NCBI GenBank assembly: GCA_026710435.1
Contig: JAPOQZ010000004.1
Span: 1-42,285 of the forward strand
DNA: 42,285 bases
From: a bacterium
GTDB lineage: Bacteria > Actinomycetota > Acidimicrobiia > Spongiisociales > Spongiisociaceae
Direction: 5' to 3'
In this document: in pieces, positions 8,195-16,120 of the stretch
Position numbering within the stretch: the stretch's first letter is position 1
How the letters are laid out: every line of letters begins with the position of its first letter
Notes under the pieces: model-generated
Seen by the model: only the letters and a program-made list of their open reading frames with translations
Told to the model about the DNA's origin: nothing
Databases searched by the model: none
Translations under genes and position numbers: made by a program

Positions 8195-9127
8195 TCAGTC
8201 GGCTGCCGTGCTTCCGCCGCCCCCTGCCCGGTCGGGGATCTTCAAGAGCCGGGCAGCGGTGCCTCCCATGATGGCTTCCATCTCCCCGGCGGTGATCTGC
8301 GATCCGCCTTCCCGTTCGGCCACCCGGTTGACGCTTCGGAATATGTCGGAGGCCACGCCACCCGGACCCGACTTCTGCTTGTCGTTGTTGTCGGAACCGT
8401 AGACCGCCCGGTCCAGCGCCCCCAGGCTCCTCAACTTCTGGAGCACCCGGTAGAGGTCACGGGGGTCGCCTCCCGCGTAGTAGGACAGGTCGGCGTAGAA
8501 GTTCGGATGCCGGGCCACCACCGCGATCCCCTCGTCGACGTAGGGGAAGGCCAGGTAGACGACCACCTTGAGGTCCCGGTAGCGGATGCCGAGTTCGTCG
8601 AGTAACACCGGCCGGGCGTGGGGCATCGGAGCATTGATGATCGGCGTGAACCCGGTGTGGGTGTGGATGGGAAGGTCGAGTTCGAGACACTTCTCGTACA
8701 CGGGTTCCAGCCGAGGGTCGGCGGGATCGTGATGGTGGTAGGTGGGGAGGAGCTTCATCATGCGGAACCCGTACTCGTTCACGCAGCGGTCGATCTCCTC
8801 GGTGGCCTCACGCACGTCGCGTAGCGGGTCGACGCACACCACCCCGTACAGGCGCCCCGGGTGGGCGGCGCACTGCGCGGCGGTGTAGTCGTTGGGCACG
8901 TGCACCTCGTGCTGGGAAGGGAAGCGGGGATGGTGTGTGGTCCGCCGTATGTCCGATCCGTGGGCGAGACCGACGTCGATACCGGCCCGGTCCAGCAGGT
9001 CCACCAGGGCCGCGCCGTCGGTCCACACGTACTCCGCGCCGTAGGGGCGGTAGAGTTCCTCCATCCACCAGACAGGCGCCTGGCGGGATGTCTCGGTCAG
9101 GTAGAGGAGTACGTCGACGGTCGGCAT
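8195..9127 (-). CDS. Amidohydrolase-2 family paralogue lacking the HxH metal motif
   Basis: A 310-residue TIM-barrel protein closely related to the gene directly upstream in the operon; shared runs include WTDGAA, VPNDYTA, FPYVDEGIAVVARHPNF and YGSDNNDK. The decisive difference is at the N-terminus. The partner reads VDCHLHLTDS with the metal-binding HxH, while this protein reads VDVLLYLTET, so both histidines are replaced (residues 7 and 9). The later His (IHTHTG) and the terminal Asp in YGSDNND are kept. I use the ATG at 9127 because it aligns with the partner's start; a GTG three bases earlier is also possible. It begins 4 bp after the partner's stop. It may be inactive, metal-independent like some decarboxylase relatives, or a partner subunit. 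Confidence 0.8.
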   Translation of the reverse strand: MPTVDVLLYLTETSRQAPVWWMEELYRPYGAEYVWTDGAALVDLLDRAGIDVGLAHGSDIRRTTHHPRFPSQHEVHVPNDYTAAQCAAHPGRLYGVVCVDPLRDVREATEEIDRCVNEYGFRMMKLLPTYHHHDPADPRLEPVYEKCLELDLPIHTHTGFTPIINAPMPHARPVLLDELGIRYRDLKVVVYLAFPYVDEGIAVVARHPNFYADLSYYAGGDPRDLYRVLQKLRSLGALDRAVYGSDNNDKQKSGPGGVASDIFRSVNRVAEREGGSQITAGEMEAIMGGTAARLLKIPDRAGGGGSTAAD

Positions 9128-9131
9128 CACC

Positions 9132-10031
9132 TCAGTCCAGCCGGTAGAGGCGTCTGGCGTTGCCGCCCACGATGGCTTCGATCTGGGCCGCGGTGAACGG
9201 TTCCCGGTCAGTACGCTCCGCCACTTCGTTCAGTTCGTCCAGGAGGTGCGTCCCGATCCGCCGGCCTCCACCGGTGCGGTCCTTGTCGTTGTTGTCGGAG
9301 CCGTAGACCACCCGGTCGAGAGCCCCCAGGCCGCGGAGCTTGTCCAAGGCCGAGAACAGCGGTCCGGCTCCGGCGCCGACGAAGTAGGCGATGTCGGCAT
9401 GGAAGTTGGGATGCCGGGCCACCACCGCGATCCCCTCGTCGACGTACGGGAAGTTGACATAGACCAGCACCCGGAGGTCCCGGTACTTGATACCGATCCT
9501 GTCGAGGCGTTCGGGATGCCCGTAGCGGAGGGCTGCGGTGATGGTCGGTGAGTACCCGGTGTTCACATGGGCGACGATGTCCAGATCGAGGCAACTCTCC
9601 AACATGGGGGCGATAGCCGGGTCGTCCATGTAGTAGTTCTGGTAGGTGGGCAGGAACTTGGACGACCGGAACCCGAACTCCTCCACGCAGCGCCGTTGCT
9701 CGATCACTCCCGCCTGGACATCGCGCAGCGGGTCGATGTTGGCCACGCCGATGAGCCGGTCGGGGAAGCGGGCCATCTGCTCGGCCGTGTAGTCGTTGGG
9801 CACGAACACGGTCCTCTGGTCGGGGAAGTCGGGGTGGTAGGTGGTGCGACGGATGTCTGACCCCTGCACCATCCCGATGTCGACGCCGGCCCGGTCGAGG
9901 ATGCCGACGATGGCCGCACCGTCGGTCCAGATGTAGTCCCCGCCGTATGGCCGGTAGAGCTCCTGCATCCACCACACCGGCGCCTGATCGGCCGAGTCGG
10001 TGAGGTGGAGGTGGCAGTCGACCGTCACCAT
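9132..10031 (-). CDS. Amidohydrolase-2 family metal-dependent hydrolase
   Basis: A 299-residue TIM-barrel hydrolase or decarboxylase of the amidohydrolase-2 (AMDH2) family, which includes ACMSD-type decarboxylases and lactonases. It keeps the canonical VDCHLHL start (His7 and His9), a mid-barrel His in AHVNTG, and the terminal Asp in YGSDNND. It ends VGGNARRLYRLD, typical of the family. It lies 69 bp after the CoA-transferase on the - strand and 4 bp before its degenerate paralogue, so the two may form a hetero-oligomer or the second may be relaxed after duplication. Substrate unknown. Confidence 0.82.
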   Translation of the reverse strand: MVTVDCHLHLTDSADQAPVWWMQELYRPYGGDYIWTDGAAIVGILDRAGVDIGMVQGSDIRRTTYHPDFPDQRTVFVPNDYTAEQMARFPDRLIGVANIDPLRDVQAGVIEQRRCVEEFGFRSSKFLPTYQNYYMDDPAIAPMLESCLDLDIVAHVNTGYSPTITAALRYGHPERLDRIGIKYRDLRVLVYVNFPYVDEGIAVVARHPNFHADIAYFVGAGAGPLFSALDKLRGLGALDRVVYGSDNNDKDRTGGGRRIGTHLLDELNEVAERTDREPFTAAQIEAIVGGNARRLYRLD

Positions 10032-10100
10032 CGGGATGTGCCCTTGAGGCGAGGGGTGACCACCGCCGGAATGTGTCCCACCGGTCGGGGAGGTAAGTAG

Positions 10101-11324
10101 CTAGCGGGAATTGATGACTCCTTCGTCCGCCATGCGCCGCAGATGGGCCTCGTCGTAGCCTATCAAGCCACCGAGGATCTCATCGTTGTGACCACCGAGC
10201 GGGGGGCCGGTGGTCCTTACCTTCCCAGGCGTCGCGGACATGCGGCCGACCAGGTTCTGCATCCGAAGGGGACCGAGCACCGGATCCTCCACGGTGGTGA
10301 TCGTCTCGTTGTGGGCGTACTGGGGGTCCTCGAAGATCCCGGCGATGTCGAGCATCGGGGCGATGGCTGCTCCTGCCGCTCCGAACGCTTCCACCACCTC
10401 GCCGGCGTCCCGCTCCCCCACCCAGGCACCGATGGCCTCGTCGAGTTCGTCCTGGTGCTCGAGGCGTCCGGCATGGTTGGCGAACCACTCCTCGTCTGCC
10501 AGCTCGGGACGGCCGACCAGGCGCACCGTCCGCTCCGCCGTGGACTGCGACGAGGCCGACATCCCCAGCCATACCCCGTCCCCGGAGAGGTAGGCGTTGC
10601 GGGGAGCGGTGAACGGCGCCCGGCTGCCGCTGCGTCCCTGCACGATCCCCAGCTGGTCGTAGACGGTGGCCTGGGGCCCCAGCAACCAGAAGATCGGCTC
10701 GTATATGGACAGGTCGATCATCTGCCCGATTCCACCACCGAGATCCCTGAAACGGAGAGCCGCCGTGGTCAGAAAGGCCCCGCAGATGGAGGTGATGCTG
10801 TCGGCCAGGGCGAATGGCGGCAGCGTCGGCGGACCTTCCGGCTGCCCGTTAATCTGGGCGAAGCCCGACATCGACTCGGCCAGCGTTCCGAACCCGGCCC
10901 GCTCCCGGTAGGGGCCGGTCTGCCCGAACCCCGAAACCCGCACCATGATCAGGCGCGGGTTCAACTCGTGGAGTACGTCCCAGCCCAGCCCCCACCTCTC
11001 CATGGTGCCAGGGCGGAAGTTCTCGATCAGCACGTCAGCGTCCTCAACCAGGCGCAGCATCGCCTCCCGGCCCAACTCGTGGGACAGCTTCAGGGTCACG
11101 GCCCGCTTGTTGCGGTTGACCACCGCCCACCACAGCGACACCCCGTCCTTCTCCCAACCCAGGTTGCGGAGGCTGTCCCCCTTGGGGTGCTCCACCTTTA
11201 TCACGTCTGCCCCGAAGTCCCCGAGCAGAGTCCCCGCCATCGGCCCGGCGAACAGAGTGGCCGCGTCTATAACCTTGACCCCGGCTAGAGGACCGGCAAC
11301 TCTGTCGGTGTGTTCCTTGTCCAT
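10101..11324 (-). CDS. CaiB/BaiF family (family III) CoA-transferase
   Basis: A 407-residue acyl-CoA transferase of family III, which moves CoA between carboxylic acids via an enzyme aspartyl-CoA thioester. Seen in order: GVKVIDAATLFAGPMAG, FGADVIKVEHP, VNRNKRAVTL, VLIENFRPGTMERWGLG, VSGFGQTGPYRERAGF, and FALADSITSICGAF, which supplies the catalytic Asp. Length and ends are normal. It is first in the - strand operon with the three amidohydrolases, suggesting that a carboxylic acid made or used by them is activated to a CoA ester. Relatives act on carnitine/crotonobetaine, formate/oxalate and bile acids. Confidence 0.88.
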   Translation of the reverse strand: MDKEHTDRVAGPLAGVKVIDAATLFAGPMAGTLLGDFGADVIKVEHPKGDSLRNLGWEKDGVSLWWAVVNRNKRAVTLKLSHELGREAMLRLVEDADVLIENFRPGTMERWGLGWDVLHELNPRLIMVRVSGFGQTGPYRERAGFGTLAESMSGFAQINGQPEGPPTLPPFALADSITSICGAFLTTAALRFRDLGGGIGQMIDLSIYEPIFWLLGPQATVYDQLGIVQGRSGSRAPFTAPRNAYLSGDGVWLGMSASSQSTAERTVRLVGRPELADEEWFANHAGRLEHQDELDEAIGAWVGERDAGEVVEAFGAAGAAIAPMLDIAGIFEDPQYAHNETITTVEDPVLGPLRMQNLVGRMSATPGKVRTTGPPLGGHNDEILGGLIGYDEAHLRRMADEGVINSR

Positions 11325-11330
11325 CGGGAC

Positions 11331-11336
11331 AGCCTA
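11331..11336 (-). promoter_or_regulatory. TANNNT -10 box for the CoA-transferase operon (leaderless arrangement)
   Basis: TAGGCT on the - strand, followed by 6 nt and then the ATG at 11324. That spacing puts the expected transcription start at the A of the start codon, and no Shine-Dalgarno fits between. Confidence 0.5.
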
Positions 11337-11453
11337 ACTAGGCCAGGACAGGCCGTAGGTTGCCGCCAGAGTGCGGACCGGCCATCCCGGCGCCGGGCCG
11401 AACATCGAGACACGGTCCGCCCTCACCTACGTGCGGCCATGAGGGGGTACTCC

Positions 11454-11700
11454 TGTCACAGTCCCGTTGCATACTGGTAGACAACCTTATGCACCACCGG
11501 TTCTCTTCGGGCGCCTAGAGAACCGGAGAGGGATCATATCGTCGGAGTCGACCCCACCGGGGGTGATGGGACGCGCTCCGGGACCTAGGAGGTGGCGGTG
11601 GGGGTGGGCCCGCGTCAGAGGGCCGCCGCCGCGTCGGCGGCGTTTTTCGCGTTCTAGGAGGCCGCTGAGAAGCCCCCTGTTGGCCCGACATTCGGTAGGG
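11454..11700 (+). repeat. MITE-II family repeat, copy B (diverged)
   Basis: Shares TGTCACAG at 11454, the GTTGCATACTGGTAGACAACC segment, the GGAGGTGGCGGTGGGGG block near 11589 and GTTTTTCGCG near 11642 with copies A and D. Both outer ends are unclear. It lies in the 677-bp gap between the divergent CoA-transferase and the first EamA gene, which otherwise holds a MITE-I copy and no gene. Confidence 0.55.
11624..11647 (+). terminator. Hairpin plus T-run within MITE-II copy B
   Basis: CGCCGCCG and CGGCGGCG form a perfect 8-bp stem around a 3-nt loop (CGT), followed by five T. It has the form of an intrinsic terminator on the + strand, but no + strand gene lies upstream, so it may be a structural part of the repeat or end a small transcript from it. 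Confidence 0.5.
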
Positions 11701-11755
11701 ACTCCCACGTCAGCAACGGCGGGGCAACCTCTACCGCCGTTTCTTCAGCACCCTT

Positions 11756-11862
11756 CCAGGAGGGTGCTATGCAATCCACCGGCGGCCTGCCAACCGCCGG
11801 CACTACTACTCGTCTGGCAGGAGGCAGGCCCGAGCAATCGTCATTGTTCAGAACCCTCCCAG
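11756..11862 (+). repeat. MITE-I palindromic element, diverged 107-bp copy
   Basis: Same length and layout as the other MITE-I copies, but with CCAG in place of CTAG at both ends and several substitutions in the inverted repeats and central hairpin. It is probably the oldest copy in the window. It lies upstream of the first EamA gene. Confidence 0.75.
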
Positions 11863-11985
11863 GTCCCTCATCGTCCACGGGGGATCAATCCGTTCAGCGT
11901 GCGAGCAACCCTCCGGCATGCCTGTCAAGGCGAACTCCGGTGACCCTGTTCAACCCGACGCAACGTTCGGATCCGGATACCCGGC

Positions 11986-11991
11986 TACTCT
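11986..11991 (+). promoter_or_regulatory. TACTCT box, EamA copy 1
   Basis: TACTCT, then 10 nt without a Shine-Dalgarno, then the ATG at 12002. It matches the box in front of the other six copies. Confidence 0.5.
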
Positions 11992-12001
11992 GCTTGGCCG
12001 C

Positions 12002-12922
12002 ATGTCCCTTGTCCCCCGCACGCCCGGCCGCCGGGTTCTCACCACGGCCCGGGGATCGCAGTCCGGAGCTTTCGGCCCGGTCGAATGGTCCCTGCTCACC
12101 GGGGTAGCCCTCGTATGGGGTTCCTCCTACCTCCTCATCGAGATCGGACTCGAGTCCCTGGCACCGGCAGTCATCACTTGGGCGAGGGTGACACTGGGGT
12201 TCGTGGTTCTCATCTGGTTTCCGGCCGCCCGGCGCCCCATGGACCGGGCGGATTGGCGACAGACCACGATCCTGGCCCTCGTCTGGACCAGCTTCCCGTT
12301 CCTGCTCAGCCCCATCTCCCAGCAGCACATCGACTCGGCCCTGGCCGGGATGATCAACTCTCTGATACCGATCTTCGCCGCGTCCATCGCGATGGTGTTC
12401 CTACGGGAAGTGCCCGCCATCAGGCAGATCGGCGGACTCCTGCTCGGGCTGGTCGGCGCTGCCAGCCTCGCCCTCCCAGCCGCTTCGCAATCGTCGGCAG
12501 CCGCCTGGGGGGTCCTTCTGGCGGTAGTGGCGGCCGTCCTCTACGGCCTGGGGCTCACCCTGACCATCCCACTGCAACAGCGCTACGGGGGTCCGGCAGT
12601 GATGCTGCGGGTGCTGGGAGTGTCGGCCGTCGCCACCGCTCCCTTCGGGATCGCCGGCCTGTGGAACTCCTCCTGGGAGACCACGCCGGTCGCGGCGGTC
12701 ACTGTGCTCGGGTTCCTCAACACGGGGATAGGTTTCCTGCTCATGGTGGGGTTCGCGGGGCGGGTCGGCCCGACGCGGGCGGGAGTGGCCATCTACTTCC
12801 TGCCGATCGTCGCCATCGCGCTCGGCATCGTCTTCCGCTCCGAGGTGGTGCTGCCGATCCAGTGGGCCGGAACCGGTCTGGTACTCCTCGGAGCCTTCCT
12901 GGTCAGCCGGCGCGAGCACTGA
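12002..12922 (+). CDS. EamA/DMT-superfamily transporter, array copy 1
   Basis: A 306-residue membrane protein with about ten hydrophobic segments in two EamA repeats, placing it in the drug/metabolite transporter superfamily of the inner membrane. Shared array motifs are VEWSLLTGVALVWGSSYLL at the start, QQHIDSALAGM before the middle, LQQRYGGPAVMLR in the second half and RSEVVLPIQWAGTG near the end. I chose the ATG at 12002 because all array members begin there relative to the upstream TACNCT box. It is the most divergent copy, with GFLNTGIGFLLMVGFAG where others have INTG(A/I)AFVIMTA. EamA proteins export amino acids, metabolites or drugs; the substrate is not deducible. Confidence 0.85.
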   Translation: MSLVPRTPGRRVLTTARGSQSGAFGPVEWSLLTGVALVWGSSYLLIEIGLESLAPAVITWARVTLGFVVLIWFPAARRPMDRADWRQTTILALVWTSFPFLLSPISQQHIDSALAGMINSLIPIFAASIAMVFLREVPAIRQIGGLLLGLVGAASLALPAASQSSAAAWGVLLAVVAAVLYGLGLTLTIPLQQRYGGPAVMLRVLGVSAVATAPFGIAGLWNSSWETTPVAAVTVLGFLNTGIGFLLMVGFAGRVGPTRAGVAIYFLPIVAIALGIVFRSEVVLPIQWAGTGLVLLGAFLVSRREH

Positions 12923-13025
12923 TCGACCCGGACTCGACCCAGAGGCCTCGATCAACCCATCCCGACCCTCATCGGCGCCGCTGGACTTCGTCGGGTGAAC
13001 GAGCATCCGGTTCTTTGGTTCCAAG

Positions 13026-13031
13026 TACCCT
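13026..13031 (+). promoter_or_regulatory. TACCCT box, EamA copy 2
   Basis: TACCCT, then 10 nt (pyrimidine-rich, no Shine-Dalgarno), then the ATG at 13042. Confidence 0.5.
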
Positions 13032-13041
13032 CGTTCCCCTC

Positions 13042-13968
13042 ATGTCATCGCGACCTTCCCGTCACATCGGTAGCGGACCCATGCTGTCCACCTCACGGGG
13101 ATCGAAGCTCGGAGCCTTCGGTCTCCTCGAGTGGGGCTTGCTGAGTGGCGTAGCCCTCTCCTGGGGTTCCGCCTTCCTGCTCATCGAGGTTGCCCTGGAG
13201 TCGGTAGCACCGGCGACGATCACCTGGGGGAGGATCACGCTCGGTTTCCTGGTCCTGGTGGCTCTCCCGGCGGCCCGCCAGCCGATCGAGAGGAGGGACT
13301 ATCCCCGCGTGGCGTTGCTCGGGATCACCTGGGTAGGCCTACCGTTCCTGCTGTTCCCGATAGCGCAGCAGCACATCGACTCGGCCCTGGCCGGGATGCT
13401 GAACGGCATGGTCCCGATCTTCAGCGCTTCGATCGCGATGATCCTGATGCGTGCGCTGCCGCGGATCCCTCAGGCGGTCGGGATAGCGCTGGGAGTGGCG
13501 GGGGCGATCGCCATCAGCCTCCCCGCAGTCCAAGAGTCGGCCGCCAGCGCCCTTGGGGTGCTCCTCATAGTCGTAGCGAACGTCTTCTACGGCCTTTCGC
13601 ACAACCTCGTGGTCCCACTCCAGCAACGCTACGGAGCGCCCGCCGTGATGATGCGAGCGATCGGCGTGGCGACGGTCGTAACCGCTCCGTTCGGATTGGC
13701 CGGCCTGGCCGACTCGCAATGGACTACCGGTGCGGCCCTAGCAGTGATCTTCATGGGAGCAATCCAGACCGGTGCCACCTTCGTGGTCATGACCGCACTG
13801 GTCGGAAGGGTCGGCGCGACGCGGGGTGGTGTTGCCATCTACTTCGTTCCCATCGTCGCAATGGTCCTCGGCGTCGTGTTCCGCTCCGAGATAGTTCTCC
13901 CCATCCAGTGGGCCGGAACCGCAGTGGTCCTGTTCGGCGCCTGGCTCACCAGCCGACGTGAGCCTTGA
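13042..13968 (+). CDS. EamA/DMT-superfamily transporter, array copy 2
   Basis: A 308-residue paralogue of copy 1 with the same topology: two EamA domains, about ten membrane segments and a short cytoplasmic tail ending in SRREP. It has IAQQHIDSALAGM, VPLQQRYGAPAVMM and RSEIVLPIQWAGT. The segment VALPAARQPIERRDYPRV is the reference used to judge the split third copy. It begins about 120 bp after copy 1 with its own box, so the array is probably transcribed as separate units rather than one operon. One difference from its neighbours is HNLVVPL where others read LNLAVPL. Confidence 0.85.
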   Translation: MSSRPSRHIGSGPMLSTSRGSKLGAFGLLEWGLLSGVALSWGSAFLLIEVALESVAPATITWGRITLGFLVLVALPAARQPIERRDYPRVALLGITWVGLPFLLFPIAQQHIDSALAGMLNGMVPIFSASIAMILMRALPRIPQAVGIALGVAGAIAISLPAVQESAASALGVLLIVVANVFYGLSHNLVVPLQQRYGAPAVMMRAIGVATVVTAPFGLAGLADSQWTTGAALAVIFMGAIQTGATFVVMTALVGRVGATRGGVAIYFVPIVAMVLGVVFRSEIVLPIQWAGTAVVLFGAWLTSRREP

Positions 13969-14062
13969 GACGTTGGGAGCAAGAGAGATGGAACCATCCG
14001 GAGGCTCTGGACCGGTACCGCTCCGCCTGATCGGTCGGCGATGGGGTGCCGTCCCGCCCGGC

Positions 14063-14068
14063 TACCCT
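14063..14068 (+). promoter_or_regulatory. TACCCT box, EamA copy 3
   Basis: TACCCT, then 10 nt, then the ATG at 14079 of the interrupted third copy. Confidence 0.5.
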
Positions 14069-14078
14069 CCGTTGCCTC

Positions 14079-14304
14079 ATGCCCCGCCCCTCCCGTAGCC
14101 CCGGCCGCCAACGCGTGCTGTCTACGGCCGAGGGATCCCGCCGCGGCACTTTCGGACCGGTCGAGTGGACCCTGCTCAGCGGGGTGGCGCTCGTGTGGGG
14201 CTCATCGTTCATCCTGATCAGGATCAGCCTCGAATCGCTGGCCCCGGCGACCATCACCTGGGTAAGGCTCACGCTCGGATTCCTGGTCCTGATCGCCATC
14301 CCCG
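14079..14304 (+). pseudogene. EamA transporter copy 3, 5' part (split by the 9.6-kb insertion)
   Basis: Encodes the first 75 residues of an EamA protein, from MPRPSRSPGR through VEWTLLSGVALVWGSSF to GFLVLIAIP, and then loses homology at 14304. The rest of the same gene starts at 23939. Joining 14304 to 23939 gives 924 bp, an open frame of 307 residues, and the junction reads IAIP-AARTPIERNDY, which aligns without a gap to copy 2. The last seven bases here, ATCCCCG (14298-14304), are repeated with one mismatch at 23932-23938. On its own the fragment would encode two or three membrane helices and is unlikely to work. Confidence 0.85.
14298..14304 (+). repeat. Flanking direct repeat (left) of the 9.6-kb insertion
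   Basis: ATCCCCG, matched by ATCCCGG at 23932-23938. This is a probable 7-bp target duplication with one mismatch. Both copies lie at the same codons of the split EamA gene. Confidence 0.55.
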
Positions 14305-14305
14305 T

Positions 14306-14683
14306 GTCAGGGCTGACTCACCCCAAACCGTCAGCATCGACAGCCCCACCGACGGGGCTAACGCAGACGCTTACGCCACCGTCGAATGGGCAGTCGCGGA
14401 ACAGTCCGCCTATCAGATACGAATTCTTCACGCTACGGCTGACACCGTATACCACGACTCTGGGCGTATCCTCGATGCCACATCGCGTTCCTACCGGGCA
14501 CCGTTTGCGCCTGACGGTGCGGTCCGGCGTGTCGAAGTCCGTACCTGGAGCAGCAAAGGGCTGCCGTCGGAGCCGGTGACACACTCAGTCAATGTCGTTT
14601 ACGTGCCGCCTGCTGGGCCTGTTGTCTCCGTGACTGCCAATCCCCCCGAAGGACGCATCCGCATCGGTGTTGGCGATCACTGA
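14306..14683 (+). pseudogene. Fragment of a phage-tail or surface-type protein (FN3-like)
   Basis: About 125 codons ending at 14683 with no start of their own; the frame opens only by running in from the split EamA gene. The text SIDSPTDGANADAYATVEWA, then YQIRILHATADTVYHDSG and VEVRTWSSKGLPSEP, has the beta-sandwich cadence of fibronectin-III-like modules in phage tail and cell-surface proteins. Both its N-terminus and probably its C-terminus are missing, since IS110-like non-coding sequence follows immediately. The family call is a pattern impression, not a firm assignment. Confidence 0.45.
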
Positions 14684-14979
14684 TATTCACTCATACTGGA
14701 TTGCCCCGTTTGATATGGGGGTCACTGCGATGATCGGGGTGACCCCCTGGACCGGGGGGCGGGTCTGACCCGAGTCAAATCCGGCGCGTGTGTTGCCTTG
14801 CTGGGGATCTGTCGGCCTGTCCCCCCGGTCTAGGGGCGGGGTTCTGGTTTCGAAGCGGATGTGACCTGAAGTGGTGGACCCCCATTAGGAGCCTTGTGGA
14901 GGCGTCCGCACCGTGAGTGTACTGTCCGCTGCTTCTGGCTAGAAGCCCCTTGTAGGGAACAACGGTAGTCATCGGGGAG
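14684..14979 (+). other. Non-coding left end of the IS110-family element (possible bridge-RNA region)
   Basis: About 300 bp with no gene. IS110 elements encode a structured bridge RNA in the non-coding end upstream of the transposase. The segment from about 14860 to the transposase start contains several short self-complementary stretches and would be the place for it. I did not derive a fold, and the exact element end is not identified. Confidence 0.4.
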
Positions 14980-16044
14980 GTGGTTCATGTCGGGGTGGAA
15001 GGATGCGGCAGCTACGGTGCCGGCCTGGCCCGTTATCTGGCTGCGGCCGGCATCGAGGTGATCGAAGTCAACCGGCCTAACCGTCAGCTACGCCGCCAGA
15101 GGGGCGGCAAATCCGACCCGGTCGACGCCGAGGCGGCAGCTCGGGCGGCTGCCTCAGGCCAGGCTACGGCTGTTCCCAAATCCGGTGTGGGACCGGTCGA
15201 GTGCCTGCGGATGCTCCTGGTGGCTCGCCGCTCGGCGACCAAGGCCCGCACCCAGGCCGCAAACCAGATCCATTCTCTGGTGGTTACTGCCCCTGAGCAG
15301 GTAAAACACCAGCTCCGAGGCCTCAACCTGAGAGCGAGGGTCCGGATCTGTGCCCGCCTGTGTCCCGGCCAAGCACAGACCACGGTCGCCTACGCGAAGA
15401 AAGCGCTGCAGCACCTGGCCCGCCGATACCGGGCCCTGGACGCCGAAATAGCCCAACTCGATGTCGAGATCCGTCGTCTCTGCGCCCAGGCGAACCCGGC
15501 GCTGCTGAGAGCCGAAGGCGTGGGCCCTGACACAGCAGCCGCGCTGCTGGTCGTCGCCGGCGACAACCCCGAGCGGATGAAATCGGAACGATCGTTCGCA
15601 GCCCTGTGCGGGTCCAGCCCCGTGCAGGCATCATCCGGCCAAACCGTCCGGCATCGTCTCAACCGAGGAGGCAACCGCAAAGCCAACAACGCGCTGTGGC
15701 GGATCGCGACCACCCGAATGCAGAACGACGCCCGCACCCAAGCCTATGTGGCGAAGCGAGAGGCCGAGGGCAAGAACCGCAAAGAGATCATCCGCTGCCT
15801 GAAACAGCACATCACCCGAGAGATCTACCGGCAGCTGACCAGCCCGCCCCCAACCCCTGACTGCTCCCGGCTACGCACCCGCCGCCAACAGGCCGGCATC
15901 ACCATGACCCAGGCCGCCCGAGCTCTCGGAACCCGCCCTGCCCGCATCTCAGAACTAGAACTCGGCCGCAACCACAACCACCAACTCGCCACCCGATACC
16001 AATCCTTGCTCCACACCCACGAGGCGGCCCCGTCACCGATTTGA
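14980..16044 (+). pseudogene. IS110-family transposase, 5'-truncated, with extra C-terminal HTH
   Basis: The frame opens at GVEGCGSYGAGLARYL, which in intact IS110 transposases comes roughly 60 residues in. The usual start, with the first catalytic Asp of the RuvC-like DEDD domain, is missing. Still present are KSDPVDAEAAARAA, the coiled middle, and the transposase_20 segment GVGPDTAAALLVVAGDNPER through CGSSPVQASSG to RGGNRKANNALWRI. The last 60 residues look like a Cro/XRE helix-turn-helix (RRQQAGITMTQAARALG). A good GGGGAGG precedes an out-of-frame ATG at 14986, suggesting a deletion just after the native start codon. The protein is probably inactive. Confidence 0.8.
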
Positions 16045-16120
16045 CAACCATAACTGCTCAGTTCTCCGCCGTCGTCACATTCCGCACCAAGCGCCCACAC
16101 GAAGCGACGTAGCGCCCCAT

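Noticed and set aside
6802-8271. Long open frame on the + strand opposite the deaminase-type amidohydrolase
   Set aside because: It is antisense to a well-conserved gene and its translation has no domain pattern; long shadow frames are expected at this GC content.
10143-11288. Long + strand open frame opposite the CoA-transferase
   Set aside because: Antisense shadow; the - strand frame carries all family III motifs.
12085-13041. Extension of EamA copy 2 upstream over copy 1
   Set aside because: This is an out-of-frame reading of copy 1; the conserved start and TACCCT box place copy 2 at 13042.
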